Positions 1 to 8,052 of a stretch of DNA of 64,000 bases are shown one piece after another. The notes beneath the pieces were generated by a model that made no database searches, had not been told where the DNA came from, and saw only the letters and a program-made list of their open reading frames with translations. The translations under genes were made by a program, and so were the position numbers. Each line of letters starts with the position of its first letter. The stretch's first letter is position 1. This DNA is from an uncultured Chloroflexota bacterium. Its GTDB lineage: Bacteria > Chloroflexota > Anaerolineae > Anaerolineales > Anaerolineaceae. Where the stretch lies: assembly GCA_902786265.1 (NCBI GenBank), contig CADACE010000017.1:1-64000 (forward strand), read 5' to 3'.

Positions 1-88
1 CGGAAACATACCGAACCCGGAAGTCAAGCGCGTGTCCGCTGATGGTACTTGGAGGGCGGCCTCCTGGGAGAGTAAGAAATTGCCAACT
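1..88 (+). rRNA. rrf: 5S ribosomal RNA, 3' part
   Basis: The sequence carries the conserved 5S signatures in order: CCGAACCCGGAAGTCAAGC, then GATGGTACTTGG, then GGGAGAGTAAGAAATTGCC. About 30 bases of the 5' end lie outside the window. A T-rich stretch just after position 90 probably marks transcription termination. An rRNA operon therefore ends here. The exact 3' end is uncertain by a few bases. Confidence 0.93.
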
Positions 89-447
89 TCACTTTTTTTA
101 TTTAACGCAAAGAGGACGGTTTCACATCAGCGGAACTGTCCCCCCTGTTTGATATTCTTCGATCCGGATCCGCCACTCCGCCATCTTTGATGCGTGTTTT
201 ACTGTGTCGGCTGCGCTGTAGCAAGAAAACCGACCACGCCGCGCTTCGTGTGCTCTGGTGGTAAGCGTATGACACTTTTATATCAGGTGTCAGGCGCAAT
301 GCAGCCCGTGTGCCGGTACCGGGAGTCCGTTTCGCAAAAAAGGAAAACCGGGTATGGTTGATTCAATGGGTTCGTGTCGAAAATACAGCTATTGAAATTT
401 TTAAAAAAATATATCCTAATTTTGGTTTATTTGAAAAGGGACCATCA
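89..447. other. Intergenic stretch without a supported gene
   Basis: After the T-run that follows the 5S RNA I see no convincing coding frame. An open frame runs in from about 310, but the only good ribosome binding site (AAAAGGG, 434-440) precedes the ATG at 448. The in-frame extension upstream of 448 is therefore probably not translated. Confidence 0.5.
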
Positions 448-801
448 ATGTTCACTGTAATTCTGGTTTTATTTATGATCATAGCAATTGTCGGAATATT
501 GTTGTTCAGAAAAAAAGAGGAAAATCCGATAATGGAAAATGAAACAAATATAGAAAAAGATTTTACTAATGAGAATGGGGAAGAATCCCGGAATAATAGT
601 GAAGATGTGAAAGAATCTCGGGAGAATAAAGCCGGCAGTTTACACTGTGGGGAAAATGCCGGCTTTGTCAGCGAAAGATCGGGCAGAATAACAGGGCCAC
701 TCGAAGCGGCGATTCTGACAACATTGGAAAAACAGGGATACCGATATTCTGAAGGCAGCAGTACCGCCCTTATCGTTTTAGAAAATGATAAGGGCTTATA
801 G
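448..801 (+). CDS. Small membrane-anchored protein of unknown function
   Basis: I do not recognise this 117-residue protein. The start is set by AAAAGGG at 434-440. Residues 1-20 form one hydrophobic segment (FTVILVLFMIIAIVGILLF) followed by RKK, so it is likely an N-in single-pass or signal-anchor protein. A long Glu/Asn/Lys-rich, low-complexity stretch follows, then a short C-terminal part (about residues 82-117) that may be folded. The 3' end overlaps the next gene by 17 bases in another frame. The two could be coupled genes or one gene split by a frameshift. Confidence 0.55.
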   Translation: MFTVILVLFMIIAIVGILLFRKKEENPIMENETNIEKDFTNENGEESRNNSEDVKESRENKAGSLHCGENAGFVSERSGRITGPLEAAILTTLEKQGYRYSEGSSTALIVLENDKGL

Positions 802-1633
802 GACATACGCATATGATAATATAGCTGTATATAAGGTAATAAAGCATGCAACCGGAAATGATTATTATGTTGTCGAAAAATTTGGAAGCGCTGAAAAGAA
901 TTTGCTTGCGCTGTATTTTGTATTAAATCATGATCTGTCAGATTCCCGAAGTGAAATATCAGAAACAAAACGTTTGTTATCTTCATATACTGCGGAAACA
1001 GTAAGAGAAAAGCTTTATTCTGATTTTGGAAATGAGGACATAGATCGTTACGTTAATTTTGATTATGAAACCGATAAGAATTATGCGTTCAATATAAAAC
1101 GTCCGGATGATTTTCTTTTTCAAATTGTGTACGAATTCAACAACTGCAAAGCGCTGATATATACTGAATATGATGGAAATAGCGAAAAAGAGATCCTTGT
1201 TGATCTCTATGGAATCTTAGCCGTAAAGAAGGTATTTGATGAAAAAGAAAAGGATGTATTGTCGGGGTTGGATTTATCTGATGAAGAAATGGTAAAGTAT
1301 TTGTGCACATTTATCACCCGAGACTTTTATTTTACAATATTGAAAGGTCACGAATGGACTGTTGTTGTGGAGAGGGACGATATTAATTTGGGAGACATAA
1401 GAGGACCGTTTATTTTTGATGATTTGGATGATCGAATGAAAATACCGGACCTTCTCCAATACTTAGCCGACAATGTATTATACAAAGATTATAAATGGAG
1501 GATTCGCTCCGGAAAGGATCTTGGGCTGATCTCCGGAGGCAGCGTAAAAAGCTGCCTCTATCCCGAAAAGACGATAAAGGAAATGAACATCAGATATATT
1601 GCCTGCATTGAATGGTCATCGAGGACCATGTGA
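785..1633 (+). CDS. Protein of unknown function, 282 aa
   Basis: I do not recognise a family. The protein is soluble-looking, rich in Asp, Glu and Tyr, with no signal peptide or membrane segment. Its frame is closed by a stop just before the ATG at 785, and no clear ribosome binding site precedes that ATG. Translation may depend on coupling to the upstream gene, which it overlaps. Alternatively a frameshift has separated a single ancestral gene. An 8-bp hairpin (1536-1543 with 1551-1558) lies within its 3' end and might help terminate transcripts of the convergent neighbour 11 bases away. Confidence 0.55.
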   Translation: MIRAYRTYAYDNIAVYKVIKHATGNDYYVVEKFGSAEKNLLALYFVLNHDLSDSRSEISETKRLLSSYTAETVREKLYSDFGNEDIDRYVNFDYETDKNYAFNIKRPDDFLFQIVYEFNNCKALIYTEYDGNSEKEILVDLYGILAVKKVFDEKEKDVLSGLDLSDEEMVKYLCTFITRDFYFTILKGHEWTVVVERDDINLGDIRGPFIFDDLDDRMKIPDLLQYLADNVLYKDYKWRIRSGKDLGLISGGSVKSCLYPEKTIKEMNIRYIACIEWSSRTM

Positions 1634-1644
1634 CTTACGATTAT

Positions 1645-2373
1645 TTATTTTCCAAGCTCACAGCGGATTTCTTTGATATTGTCGTTTGAAACAAGAAATT
1701 CCGAAAGCGTGCTTAACTTTACTTTCTGGTTCATACGGAGCGTCAGGTCGTATGTCCAGATCCCGTCTTCTCCGACTGCTACTTTGCTCTGGATGATCTG
1801 CATATTGTTTTTATCAATAAAATCATTCATCATTTTGGTGAAGTTGGTTGAATCATCTACTTTGCAGTGCAGCTGACCGATATTGACTGCGTCGCCGCTG
1901 ATGGTGTATTTGTGCATGATCACCTGCAGGGCACCGATAACGATGGTTGTGAAAATGCCCAGAACATATAATCCGGCTCCTACTGCAAGACCGATGCCGG
2001 ATGTTGCCCAGATGCCTGCGGCAGTGGTGAGCCCGCGGATAGATGTACCATTGCGGAAAATGATGCCTGCCCCAAGGAAGGATACACCCGAAATCACCTG
2101 TGCGGCAATACGGGCAGCATCCACATCGCGGGTGCCGGTAATATATTTCCCGGATGGATCTGCCAGATCAACAAAGCCGTACTTTGAAACAATCATCATC
2201 AGTGCTGCTGCGCAGCATACAATAATATGGGTGCGGATTCCGGCTTCTTTGAAGCGCATACTGCGCTCGAACCCAATAACCGCGCCGCATACACAAGCAA
2301 TCAAAATTCTCGCAAAAAACTCAGCGTATTGAACGAGCGAGAATTGACTCATCATATATTCCGCAAATGTCAT
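1645..2373 (-). CDS. MgtC/SapB family membrane protein
   Basis: This 242-residue protein has the MgtC/SapB layout. Several membrane helices in the first ~145 residues carry the family signatures GAVIGFERSMRFKEAGIRTH (about 30-49), a region around VSGVSFLGAGIIFR (about 93-106) and LTTAAGIWATSGIGLAVGAG. A cytoplasmic ACT-like C-terminal domain follows. MgtC proteins are linked to growth at low magnesium and, in pathogens, to inhibition of F-type ATPase; the metabolic role in commensals is unclear. It is transcribed alone, convergent with the preceding gene. I found no definite magnesium riboswitch upstream. Confidence 0.88.
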   Translation of the reverse strand: MTFAEYMMSQFSLVQYAEFFARILIACVCGAVIGFERSMRFKEAGIRTHIIVCCAAALMMIVSKYGFVDLADPSGKYITGTRDVDAARIAAQVISGVSFLGAGIIFRNGTSIRGLTTAAGIWATSGIGLAVGAGLYVLGIFTTIVIGALQVIMHKYTISGDAVNIGQLHCKVDDSTNFTKMMNDFIDKNNMQIIQSKVAVGEDGIWTYDLTLRMNQKVKLSTLSEFLVSNDNIKEIRCELGK

Positions 2374-2794
2374 GGTCGTTTCTCCCTTTTTCAGATCGGA
2401 TATAATAAAAAATTATGACTGTTCAAAAGCTTTATTCAAACCAATCACACAACTTATCAGCTTTTTCTGTGTATTAGAATACGGTACAGCAGATGTTTAG
2501 CCACCGGATGCTTTATCGTGAACTGTCATTATTTATAATGTTATCATTTTTTGTTGAATATTTATACAAATTTGAAAAATTTTCTTTATGATAAAATGTT
2601 ATATCCATAAAAAATTATATAATCTATGCTGTTTTAATTTTCAAAAGAACGGAAAGTGAACCAGCTGCAGCTGTCGTTTCCGGGTATCTCTTTCCGGAAA
2701 ACGTGCTGTGGTGACATTTGGATTTATGTATATGATTTATGTTACAATAAAATCGAATACGACTTCATTATTGAAAGATTTCAGAGTCTGACTC
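2374..2794. other. AT-rich divergent intergenic region
   Basis: This region separates the divergently transcribed mgtC-like and MATE genes. It is strongly AT-rich around 2520-2640. An extended -10 element (TG-T-TACAAT, 2740-2748) points toward the MATE gene. No ORF or RNA gene is supported. Confidence 0.4.
2740..2748 (+). promoter_or_regulatory. Extended -10 promoter element for the MATE gene
   Basis: TGTTACAAT matches the extended -10 form TGnTATAAT with one mismatch. The same nine bases precede the MBOAT gene at 4774-4782. A convincing -35 hexamer at the right distance is lacking, which is compatible with an extended -10 promoter. Confidence 0.4.
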
Positions 2795-4150
2795 GTGTCC
2801 GAAATAAATCAAAATTCTTCTTCCAAATTGTCCGGTACCGGAAAGCGTGCCATGCTGATCGCTCTTGTTCAGCTTGCGATGCCTGCTATTCTGCAGCAGC
2901 TGCTTTCCTCTGTTCTGCAATATGTCGATACGGCAATGGTCGGCCATCTGGGAGAAGCCGCGACCGCGGCGGTGAGTACCAGTACCTCCGTGAACTGGCT
3001 GGTTCATTCACTGCCATATGGGTTCACGATCGGTATCCTATCGCTCATTTCAAGGGCTTATGGCCGGGGCGACGGATTGGAAATGAAACGCCTGGCCGCG
3101 ATGGGGTGCCGGGTAGTGATTTTTTTCGGAGCGATCCTGACGGCTGCCTGTCTGGCAATTTCTCCCTTTTTGCCGATTTGGATGCAGGCAGCACCGGAGA
3201 TCCGGGCTGATGCTTCCTCGTATTTCTTTATCGTCAGTGTGCCGCTGTTGTTTTTCGTGGCGAACAGTGTTTTTGCTGCATGTATGCAGGCGATCAAAGA
3301 CACCCGCACACCCATGATCATCAATGTCTCAGCGAATGTGCTGAATGTTATTCTGAACTGGATGCTTATCTATCAGTTCCGGATGGGAACGAATGGCGCC
3401 GCGCTTGCAACGGCGATTTCCACTGCCGCCGGTGGAGTGGGAATGTTTTTCGCTTTCCGCCGCAAAAAGCAGCTTTCTTTTCCGCTGCGTGACGTGTTCC
3501 GCCCGGCGATGGATCTGTTCAGAAAAGTCATCAATATCGCGCTGCCGGTGATGGGCACATCGATCATTTCCTGCATGGGGTATATCGTTTTTGCCGGTAT
3601 GGTCAGCGGGATGGGTGTAACAATTTTTGCTGCTCATTCCATCGCACTCACAGCGGAAGAGATTTTTTATCTGCCCGGTTATGGGATCCGCACCGCAACC
3701 TCTGCTCTTATCGGGATCGCTATCGGTGAAAAGGACCGGCAGAAATTCCTGGATATCCGCAATGTGAGTCTGCTGCTGACAGTTTCGCTGATGGTGTTCA
3801 GCGGTGTGATGGTCTTTGTCGTTTCCAATCCGCTGATGAGGATCTTCACGAACAGTGAGGATGTTATTACGCTGGGTGCAAGGCTGCTGCGCGTCGTGGC
3901 TTTCTGTGAGCCTTTCTTTGGGCTGATGGTCGCCTGGGAAGGTATTTTCTATGGGACCGGCCGTACCCGTGCTGTTTTTGTCATCGAGTCCGCTTCCATG
4001 TGGGGAATCCGGATTTTGTGTACCTGGCTGGTGATACGCGCGGGGTACGGGGTTATCGAGGTCTGGTATTGTATGATCGCGGATAATGTCGCCAAAGCCC
4101 TTGCGCTTACGCTTTGCGGTCTGCGGCAGAAGACCTATGACTTATTCTGA
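2795..4150 (+). CDS. MATE family multidrug/toxin efflux transporter
   Basis: The 451-residue protein has about twelve membrane helices in two halves. MATE-typical stretches include PAILQQLLSSVLQYVDTAMVG (residues 29-49), the second-half counterpart LPVMGTSIISC, and NVILNWMLIYQF. MATE proteins export cationic or organic compounds using a Na+ or H+ gradient; the substrate cannot be read from sequence. The start is a GTG with only a weak upstream GAAAG, so the ATG 18 codons downstream, which still precedes the first helix, is an alternative. The gene appears monocistronic and ends shortly before the tRNA-Leu promoter. Confidence 0.9.
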   Translation: MSEINQNSSSKLSGTGKRAMLIALVQLAMPAILQQLLSSVLQYVDTAMVGHLGEAATAAVSTSTSVNWLVHSLPYGFTIGILSLISRAYGRGDGLEMKRLAAMGCRVVIFFGAILTAACLAISPFLPIWMQAAPEIRADASSYFFIVSVPLLFFVANSVFAACMQAIKDTRTPMIINVSANVLNVILNWMLIYQFRMGTNGAALATAISTAAGGVGMFFAFRRKKQLSFPLRDVFRPAMDLFRKVINIALPVMGTSIISCMGYIVFAGMVSGMGVTIFAAHSIALTAEEIFYLPGYGIRTATSALIGIAIGEKDRQKFLDIRNVSLLLTVSLMVFSGVMVFVVSNPLMRIFTNSEDVITLGARLLRVVAFCEPFFGLMVAWEGIFYGTGRTRAVFVIESASMWGIRILCTWLVIRAGYGVIEVWYCMIADNVAKALALTLCGLRQKTYDLF

Positions 4151-4230
4151 TTCTGCAAAAAATCCGTACAGATTTTTTCCCGGATTTATAGTGTTTCGTA
4201 ACTATTTTGGCGGGCTTATTCAAAAAATAC

Positions 4231-4259
4231 TTGACATAAACTGCCGCTCCAATTAAAAT
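4231..4259 (+). promoter_or_regulatory. Sigma-70 type promoter for tRNA-Leu
   Basis: A perfect -35 (TTGACA, 4231-4236) is separated by 17 bases from -10 TAAAAT (4254-4259). The tRNA begins 16 bases after the -10. This is one of the cleanest housekeeping promoters in the window. Confidence 0.85.
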
Positions 4260-4274
4260 GGAAAATCAGTAAGC

Positions 4275-4358
4275 GGCGCGATGGCGGAATCGGCAGACGC
4301 AACGGACTTAAAATCCGTCGATGGTGACATCGTGTGGGTTCGACCCCCACTCGCGCTA
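4275..4358 (+). tRNA. tRNA-Leu (anticodon UAA)
   Basis: The sequence folds as a class II tRNA. The acceptor GGCGCGA (4275-4281) pairs with TCGCGCT (4351-4357), with a G-U at the end. The D region is GGCGGAATCGGCAGACGC. The anticodon stem-loop has UAA at 4309-4311. A short variable arm (GATGGTGACATC) is followed by a T arm with TTCGACC. The discriminator is A and CCA is not encoded (the following bases are CAA). UAA reads UUA and UUG codons. Confidence 0.95.
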
Positions 4359-4378
4359 CAATTTTTATGAGTAAAAAG

Positions 4379-4416
4379 CACCTTTTTCCGGAATCTAAAG
4401 AAAAGAAGGTGTTTTT
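4379..4416 (+). terminator. Terminator after tRNA-Leu
   Basis: CACCTT (4379-4384) pairs with AAGGTG (4406-4411), extended inward by T/A pairs, and is followed directly by TTTTT. It sits 21 bases after the tRNA. Confidence 0.75.
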
Positions 4417-4516
4417 ATTATGTCAAAAACTCAACAGATTCGCTGTAAAAAACCGATTTTTACTCCTAATCTCATAATTCTCGTCGTAAACAGCTGCAGT
4501 ATTGTTGTGCAAATAA

Positions 4517-4545
4517 ATGTCCCTCGGAACGGTGAGGGACATTTT
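4517..4545 (+). terminator. Second terminator-like hairpin
   Basis: ATGTCCCTC (4517-4525) and GAGGGACAT (4534-4542) form a perfect 9-bp stem with an 8-base loop, followed by TTT. It may back up the tRNA terminator. Confidence 0.55.
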
Positions 4546-4773
4546 CAAAATCAGGTATTCCTTAGAATATTTCTCCGCTCATCCCAGAAACATCGTCTGA
4601 TTGCGAAGGCAGGGTTCGGTATATTCGAAAAAGCCTGCAGAATTATTTTGCTTGCGGTTTAGTCCTTCTATCTGTTTTTCTTCGTGATCCCAATACTTTC
4701 CAATCCCAATACTTCCCAATCTTTTATTGATGTGTCTGATCATCCTAAAAATATATAGAAACAATTGTTATTA

Positions 4774-4782
4774 TGTTACAAT
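4774..4782 (+). promoter_or_regulatory. Extended -10 element for the MBOAT operon
   Basis: TG-T-TACAAT lies 58 bases before the MBOAT start codon, in AT-rich DNA. It is identical to the element before the MATE gene. No good -35 is visible. Confidence 0.4.
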
Positions 4783-4839
4783 TTTTAAGAATAAATAAAA
4801 AATTATTTAGTAATTCGAAAAAGGACTCTTTTTGGGTTT

Positions 4840-6333
4840 ATGCAGTTTAATTCTGTAGATTTTTTGATATTTTTCCCCTTTGTTATAGCAGTTTACTTCG
4901 TTATACCTAAAAAGCTTCGCATGATATGGCTTCTGGCTGCCAGCTACTATTTTTATATGAGCTGGAATGCAAAATATGCATTGTTGATTGGTACTTCTAC
5001 AATCGTAACTTTTTTAAGTGGATTGTTATTATCTTCATTTAAAACAGGAAATATAGAGCAAAAGAAACGATTAACAATGGTTGTTTGTATCGTTGTTAAT
5101 CTGGGAATATTAGCAATTACTAAGTACGCTAATTTCGCAATAATATCAATTAATATGCTTCTTAGAACCCTGAAAATTTCTACTATAGCGCATAGATTTG
5201 ATATTTTGCTGCCGGTAGGTATTTCATTTTATACATTCCAGGCTTTGGGATATATGATAGATGTTTACCGAGGTGATGTGGAAGCTGAAAGAAATTTTGT
5301 CAGATATGCTCTGTTTGTTTCTTTTTTCCCGCAGCTGGTTGCAGGACCTATTGAAAGATCGAAAAACCTATTAAATCAGATGCGTCACATTGAAGACATT
5401 CGGTTATGGAATGCGAGAAGAGTTACTTCCGGTGCAATCCTGATGGTTTGGGGATTTTTTATGAAAATGGTAATAGCAGACAGAGTTTCTATCCTGGTAG
5501 ATACCGTTTTCAATAATTACAGAATGTATGGAAGTACTGAATTATTTTTAGCTGCGATAGGATTTACAATTCAGATTTATACGGATTTTGGAAGTTATTC
5601 CATGATTGCTATCGGTGCTGCTAAAATCATGGGCTTTGAACTCATGGAGAATTTTAGTGCGCCATACTTTGCGAAGAATATCAGGGATTTCTGGGGAAGA
5701 TGGCATATTTCCTTAAGTACATGGTTTAGAGATTATCTTTATATACCTTTGGGTGGTAACCGTAAAGGAACCAGACGTAAGTACATGAATACCATGATCG
5801 TGTTTTTGGTAAGTGGGTTGTGGCATGGAGCAAATTGGAGTTATGTTGTATGGGGAGGAATCCATGGATTGTACCAGGTTATCGGAGATGTTTTAAAACC
5901 ATACACAAAAATACTGTTAGAGAAATGTAAAGTAAATACAGAGTGTTTCAGTTGGCGGTTACTTCAGACAATCAAGACATTTTTTCTTGTTACTTTTGCA
6001 TGGATATTCTTCCGTGCGGACAAAATTACGCAAGCATTACGTTTTATAAAGAGGATTTTTGTAAAACCGACGCCATGGATACTCTTCAGTGATGGCTTAT
6101 ATAACCTTGGATTAAATATGACGGAAATGAACATATTGGTTTTTTCCATTGTGATCCTTTTGCTTGTTGATTTAGTTCATGAACTCAAGGGAATGACGTT
6201 GGATGCATTTTTATTTACACAGAATATCTGGTTTGAATGGAGTGTTTTGATAGTTCTTATTCTGATGACTTTTGTTTTTGGAAAATATGGACCAACATTT
6301 GATGCTAAGCAATTCATATATTTTCAATTTTGA
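4840..6333 (+). CDS. MBOAT family O-acyltransferase (AlgI/DltB type)
   Basis: This 497-residue polytopic membrane protein belongs to the MBOAT family as in AlgI, DltB and PatA. Typical segments are VGISFYTFQALGYMIDVYRG, FFPQLVAGPIERS, NIRDFWGRWHISLSTWFRDYLYIPLGG and VSGLWHGANWSYVVWGGIHG. The last contains the family's conserved histidines, including the likely catalytic one. Such proteins pass acyl groups, usually acetyl, across the membrane to a periplasmic or wall-side partner that acylates a polysaccharide or teichoic acid. The next gene, 17 bases away, encodes an SGNH-like protein and is the probable partner. The pair is visibly richer in A and T than its neighbours. Confidence 0.9.
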   Translation: MQFNSVDFLIFFPFVIAVYFVIPKKLRMIWLLAASYYFYMSWNAKYALLIGTSTIVTFLSGLLLSSFKTGNIEQKKRLTMVVCIVVNLGILAITKYANFAIISINMLLRTLKISTIAHRFDILLPVGISFYTFQALGYMIDVYRGDVEAERNFVRYALFVSFFPQLVAGPIERSKNLLNQMRHIEDIRLWNARRVTSGAILMVWGFFMKMVIADRVSILVDTVFNNYRMYGSTELFLAAIGFTIQIYTDFGSYSMIAIGAAKIMGFELMENFSAPYFAKNIRDFWGRWHISLSTWFRDYLYIPLGGNRKGTRRKYMNTMIVFLVSGLWHGANWSYVVWGGIHGLYQVIGDVLKPYTKILLEKCKVNTECFSWRLLQTIKTFFLVTFAWIFFRADKITQALRFIKRIFVKPTPWILFSDGLYNLGLNMTEMNILVFSIVILLLVDLVHELKGMTLDAFLFTQNIWFEWSVLIVLILMTFVFGKYGPTFDAKQFIYFQF

Positions 6334-6350
6334 ATGGAATGTGTAACTAA

Positions 6351-7793
6351 ATGATTAAATCCACTGCAAGAATAATATGTTTTCTGCTTATTTTGGCATT
6401 TTGTTTAGGATATACGAATTCTGTGTTTAAATTTAAATATGGCGATGGCATATATGATGTTACGAAGTTTTACGAGCTTGATGATAACACTGTTGATGTA
6501 TTGTTCTTAGGAAGCAGCCATGCTTTTGAAAACTTTAATACGGGAACGTTATGGGATGAATATGGGATGTCATCGTATGTATTGGCCGGTTCCGTTCAGC
6601 CCATGTGGAATACGTATTATTACCTTAAAGAAGCACTGAAAACACAAAGACCCGGGTTGATTGTATTGGAAGGATATTGCACAATATTGTCAATGGAGTT
6701 TATAGATGACAGCAGAATTATTAAGAATAATTATGGACTGCATTGGTCAAAGGACAAGATAGAATCTTTAAAAATCAGTTCACCACAGGAACGCTGGAGA
6801 GAATTCTTTTTGGAATATACGCAGTATCATACGCGTTATAACGAGTTGACCAGTGAAGACTTTTTAAAAAATCAAGGTAACCCTCTATATACTGCCTGGA
6901 AGGGATTTGGGTGTAATATGGACACCAAGCCATTTATACAAACCGATATTTCGAATGTGGCAGACAGAGCACCGCTTTTTGATAAAACTGAGAAATACTA
7001 TAGGGCAACAATAGAACTTGCATTGGAGAATAATATACCTGTTATTGTAGTGATTTCACCTTATGCAGGAATTAAAGAACAAGATCAACAGATGTTTAAC
7101 ACCGCAAATGATATTGCTGAAGAGTATAATATTCCTTTTTTGAATTGCAATCTGCTAAGTAATGATATAGGCATCGATTGGGCAGTTGATGCTGCTGATC
7201 CTGATCACTTGAATTATAGAGGAAATCAGAAATTCTCAAAATATATAGGACAGTACATAGTTGACAATTACGAAATTCTTGATCATAGAGGAGAGGAAAT
7301 GTATTCATCATGGCAAGATGATGCAAACTATATAAGACAAATGATTTATGACCAGGAATTGACAGAGTGCTCTGAATTATCAGCCATAACGCAGAAGCTT
7401 AAAAATGAGAATTATTGGATTTTTATGTCTCTATCAGGATCATGTAATACAGCGAATACCATGTTTTCTGAATTGTTTGATTCGGTAGGCATACCAAAAA
7501 ATGGAAAAACTGGAATTTGGTTTGCTGCTATGGATGGTGTCCAGTGGGATTCATCCATGGATGGTGGTGAATTTTTCAAGACAACAAATTCCAATGATTT
7601 TCACTTAAAGAGTTCAATGTATGAAAATGGTAATTGTCGTAACGAAATCATTATTGATAATACTGACTATACAAATGTAGTTAGCGGATTAAACATCGTT
7701 ATATTTGATACCATGACAAAGAAGGTTGCTGATAGCATTGGATTTAATGTTTATAATGATTATGCAATAAACCATTGGAAACATTATGAGTAA
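6351..7793 (+). CDS. SGNH-hydrolase-like O-acetylation partner protein
   Basis: The 480-residue protein starts with a signal peptide or signal anchor (residues 6-22) and continues outside the membrane. It has the block I motif of SGNH/GDSL-like proteins, LFLGSSHAFENFN (about residues 51-63, Ser at 55), and a block V-like DPDHLNYRGNQKF with the Asp-x-x-His pair (about 284-287). Proteins of this kind (AlgX, AlgJ, DltD-like) take acyl groups delivered by an MBOAT protein. The tail beyond about residue 310 is not recognised and could bind the target polymer. Adjacency to the MBOAT gene and the shared base composition support a two-gene operon. Confidence 0.75.
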   Translation: MIKSTARIICFLLILAFCLGYTNSVFKFKYGDGIYDVTKFYELDDNTVDVLFLGSSHAFENFNTGTLWDEYGMSSYVLAGSVQPMWNTYYYLKEALKTQRPGLIVLEGYCTILSMEFIDDSRIIKNNYGLHWSKDKIESLKISSPQERWREFFLEYTQYHTRYNELTSEDFLKNQGNPLYTAWKGFGCNMDTKPFIQTDISNVADRAPLFDKTEKYYRATIELALENNIPVIVVISPYAGIKEQDQQMFNTANDIAEEYNIPFLNCNLLSNDIGIDWAVDAADPDHLNYRGNQKFSKYIGQYIVDNYEILDHRGEEMYSSWQDDANYIRQMIYDQELTECSELSAITQKLKNENYWIFMSLSGSCNTANTMFSELFDSVGIPKNGKTGIWFAAMDGVQWDSSMDGGEFFKTTNSNDFHLKSSMYENGNCRNEIIIDNTDYTNVVSGLNIVIFDTMTKKVADSIGFNVYNDYAINHWKHYE

Positions 7794-7886
7794 ACAATTA
7801 GTCGATCAACTCAAAGAGCACTATCAGGAAGATTAGAATCATGCAATTACAAATTGACTCCTGAAAATAACTGTCAAGTTTTGCTA

Positions 7887-7914
7887 TTGACTTTTGTTGA
7901 TTTATTGATAAAAT
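7887..7914 (+). promoter_or_regulatory. Promoter for the first subtilase-sortase gene
   Basis: TTGACT (7887-7892), a 16-base spacer and TAAAAT (7909-7914) form a good sigma-70 promoter about 140 bases upstream of the coding start. The -10 hexamer lies in the loop of the inverted repeat at 7896-7937. Confidence 0.6.
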
Positions 7915-7937
7915 TTAGAAAAATCAATAAACTCAAC
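7896..7937. repeat. Inverted repeat overlapping the promoter
   Basis: GTTGA-TTTATTGA (7896-7908) is mirrored by TCAATAAA-C-TCAAC (7924-7937). The arms are 13 bp with one extra base on the right. The spacer contains the -10 hexamer. It could be a repressor site, or a weak stem terminating the MBOAT operon, but no T-run follows directly. Confidence 0.5.
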
Positions 7938-8052
7938 ATATTAAAGCCTTTTTTGAAACGATCATGGTCCCGGATCGGATACTTCAGATGAATCTCTCAT
8001 CAGTCTTTCTTTGAGTCTTTTCCTTCTTGTTTTACAGTAGTTACGGGGAAAA

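Larger units (their letters stand above)
4417..4839. other. Intergenic region between tRNA-Leu and the MBOAT gene
   Basis: No gene is supported. A short open frame (4420-4662) has no ribosome binding site and starts inside the tRNA terminator. The region holds a second hairpin with a T-tail (4517-4545) and an extended -10 element (4774-4782) toward the MBOAT gene. Confidence 0.5.

Noticed and set aside
102-299. A short minus-strand frame near the 5S RNA
   Set aside because: No start signals and no protein-like composition; it lies in the post-rRNA spacer.
4420-4662. An 80-codon frame after tRNA-Leu
   Set aside because: It starts inside the terminator T-run, has no ribosome binding site, crosses a second hairpin and resembles no protein.
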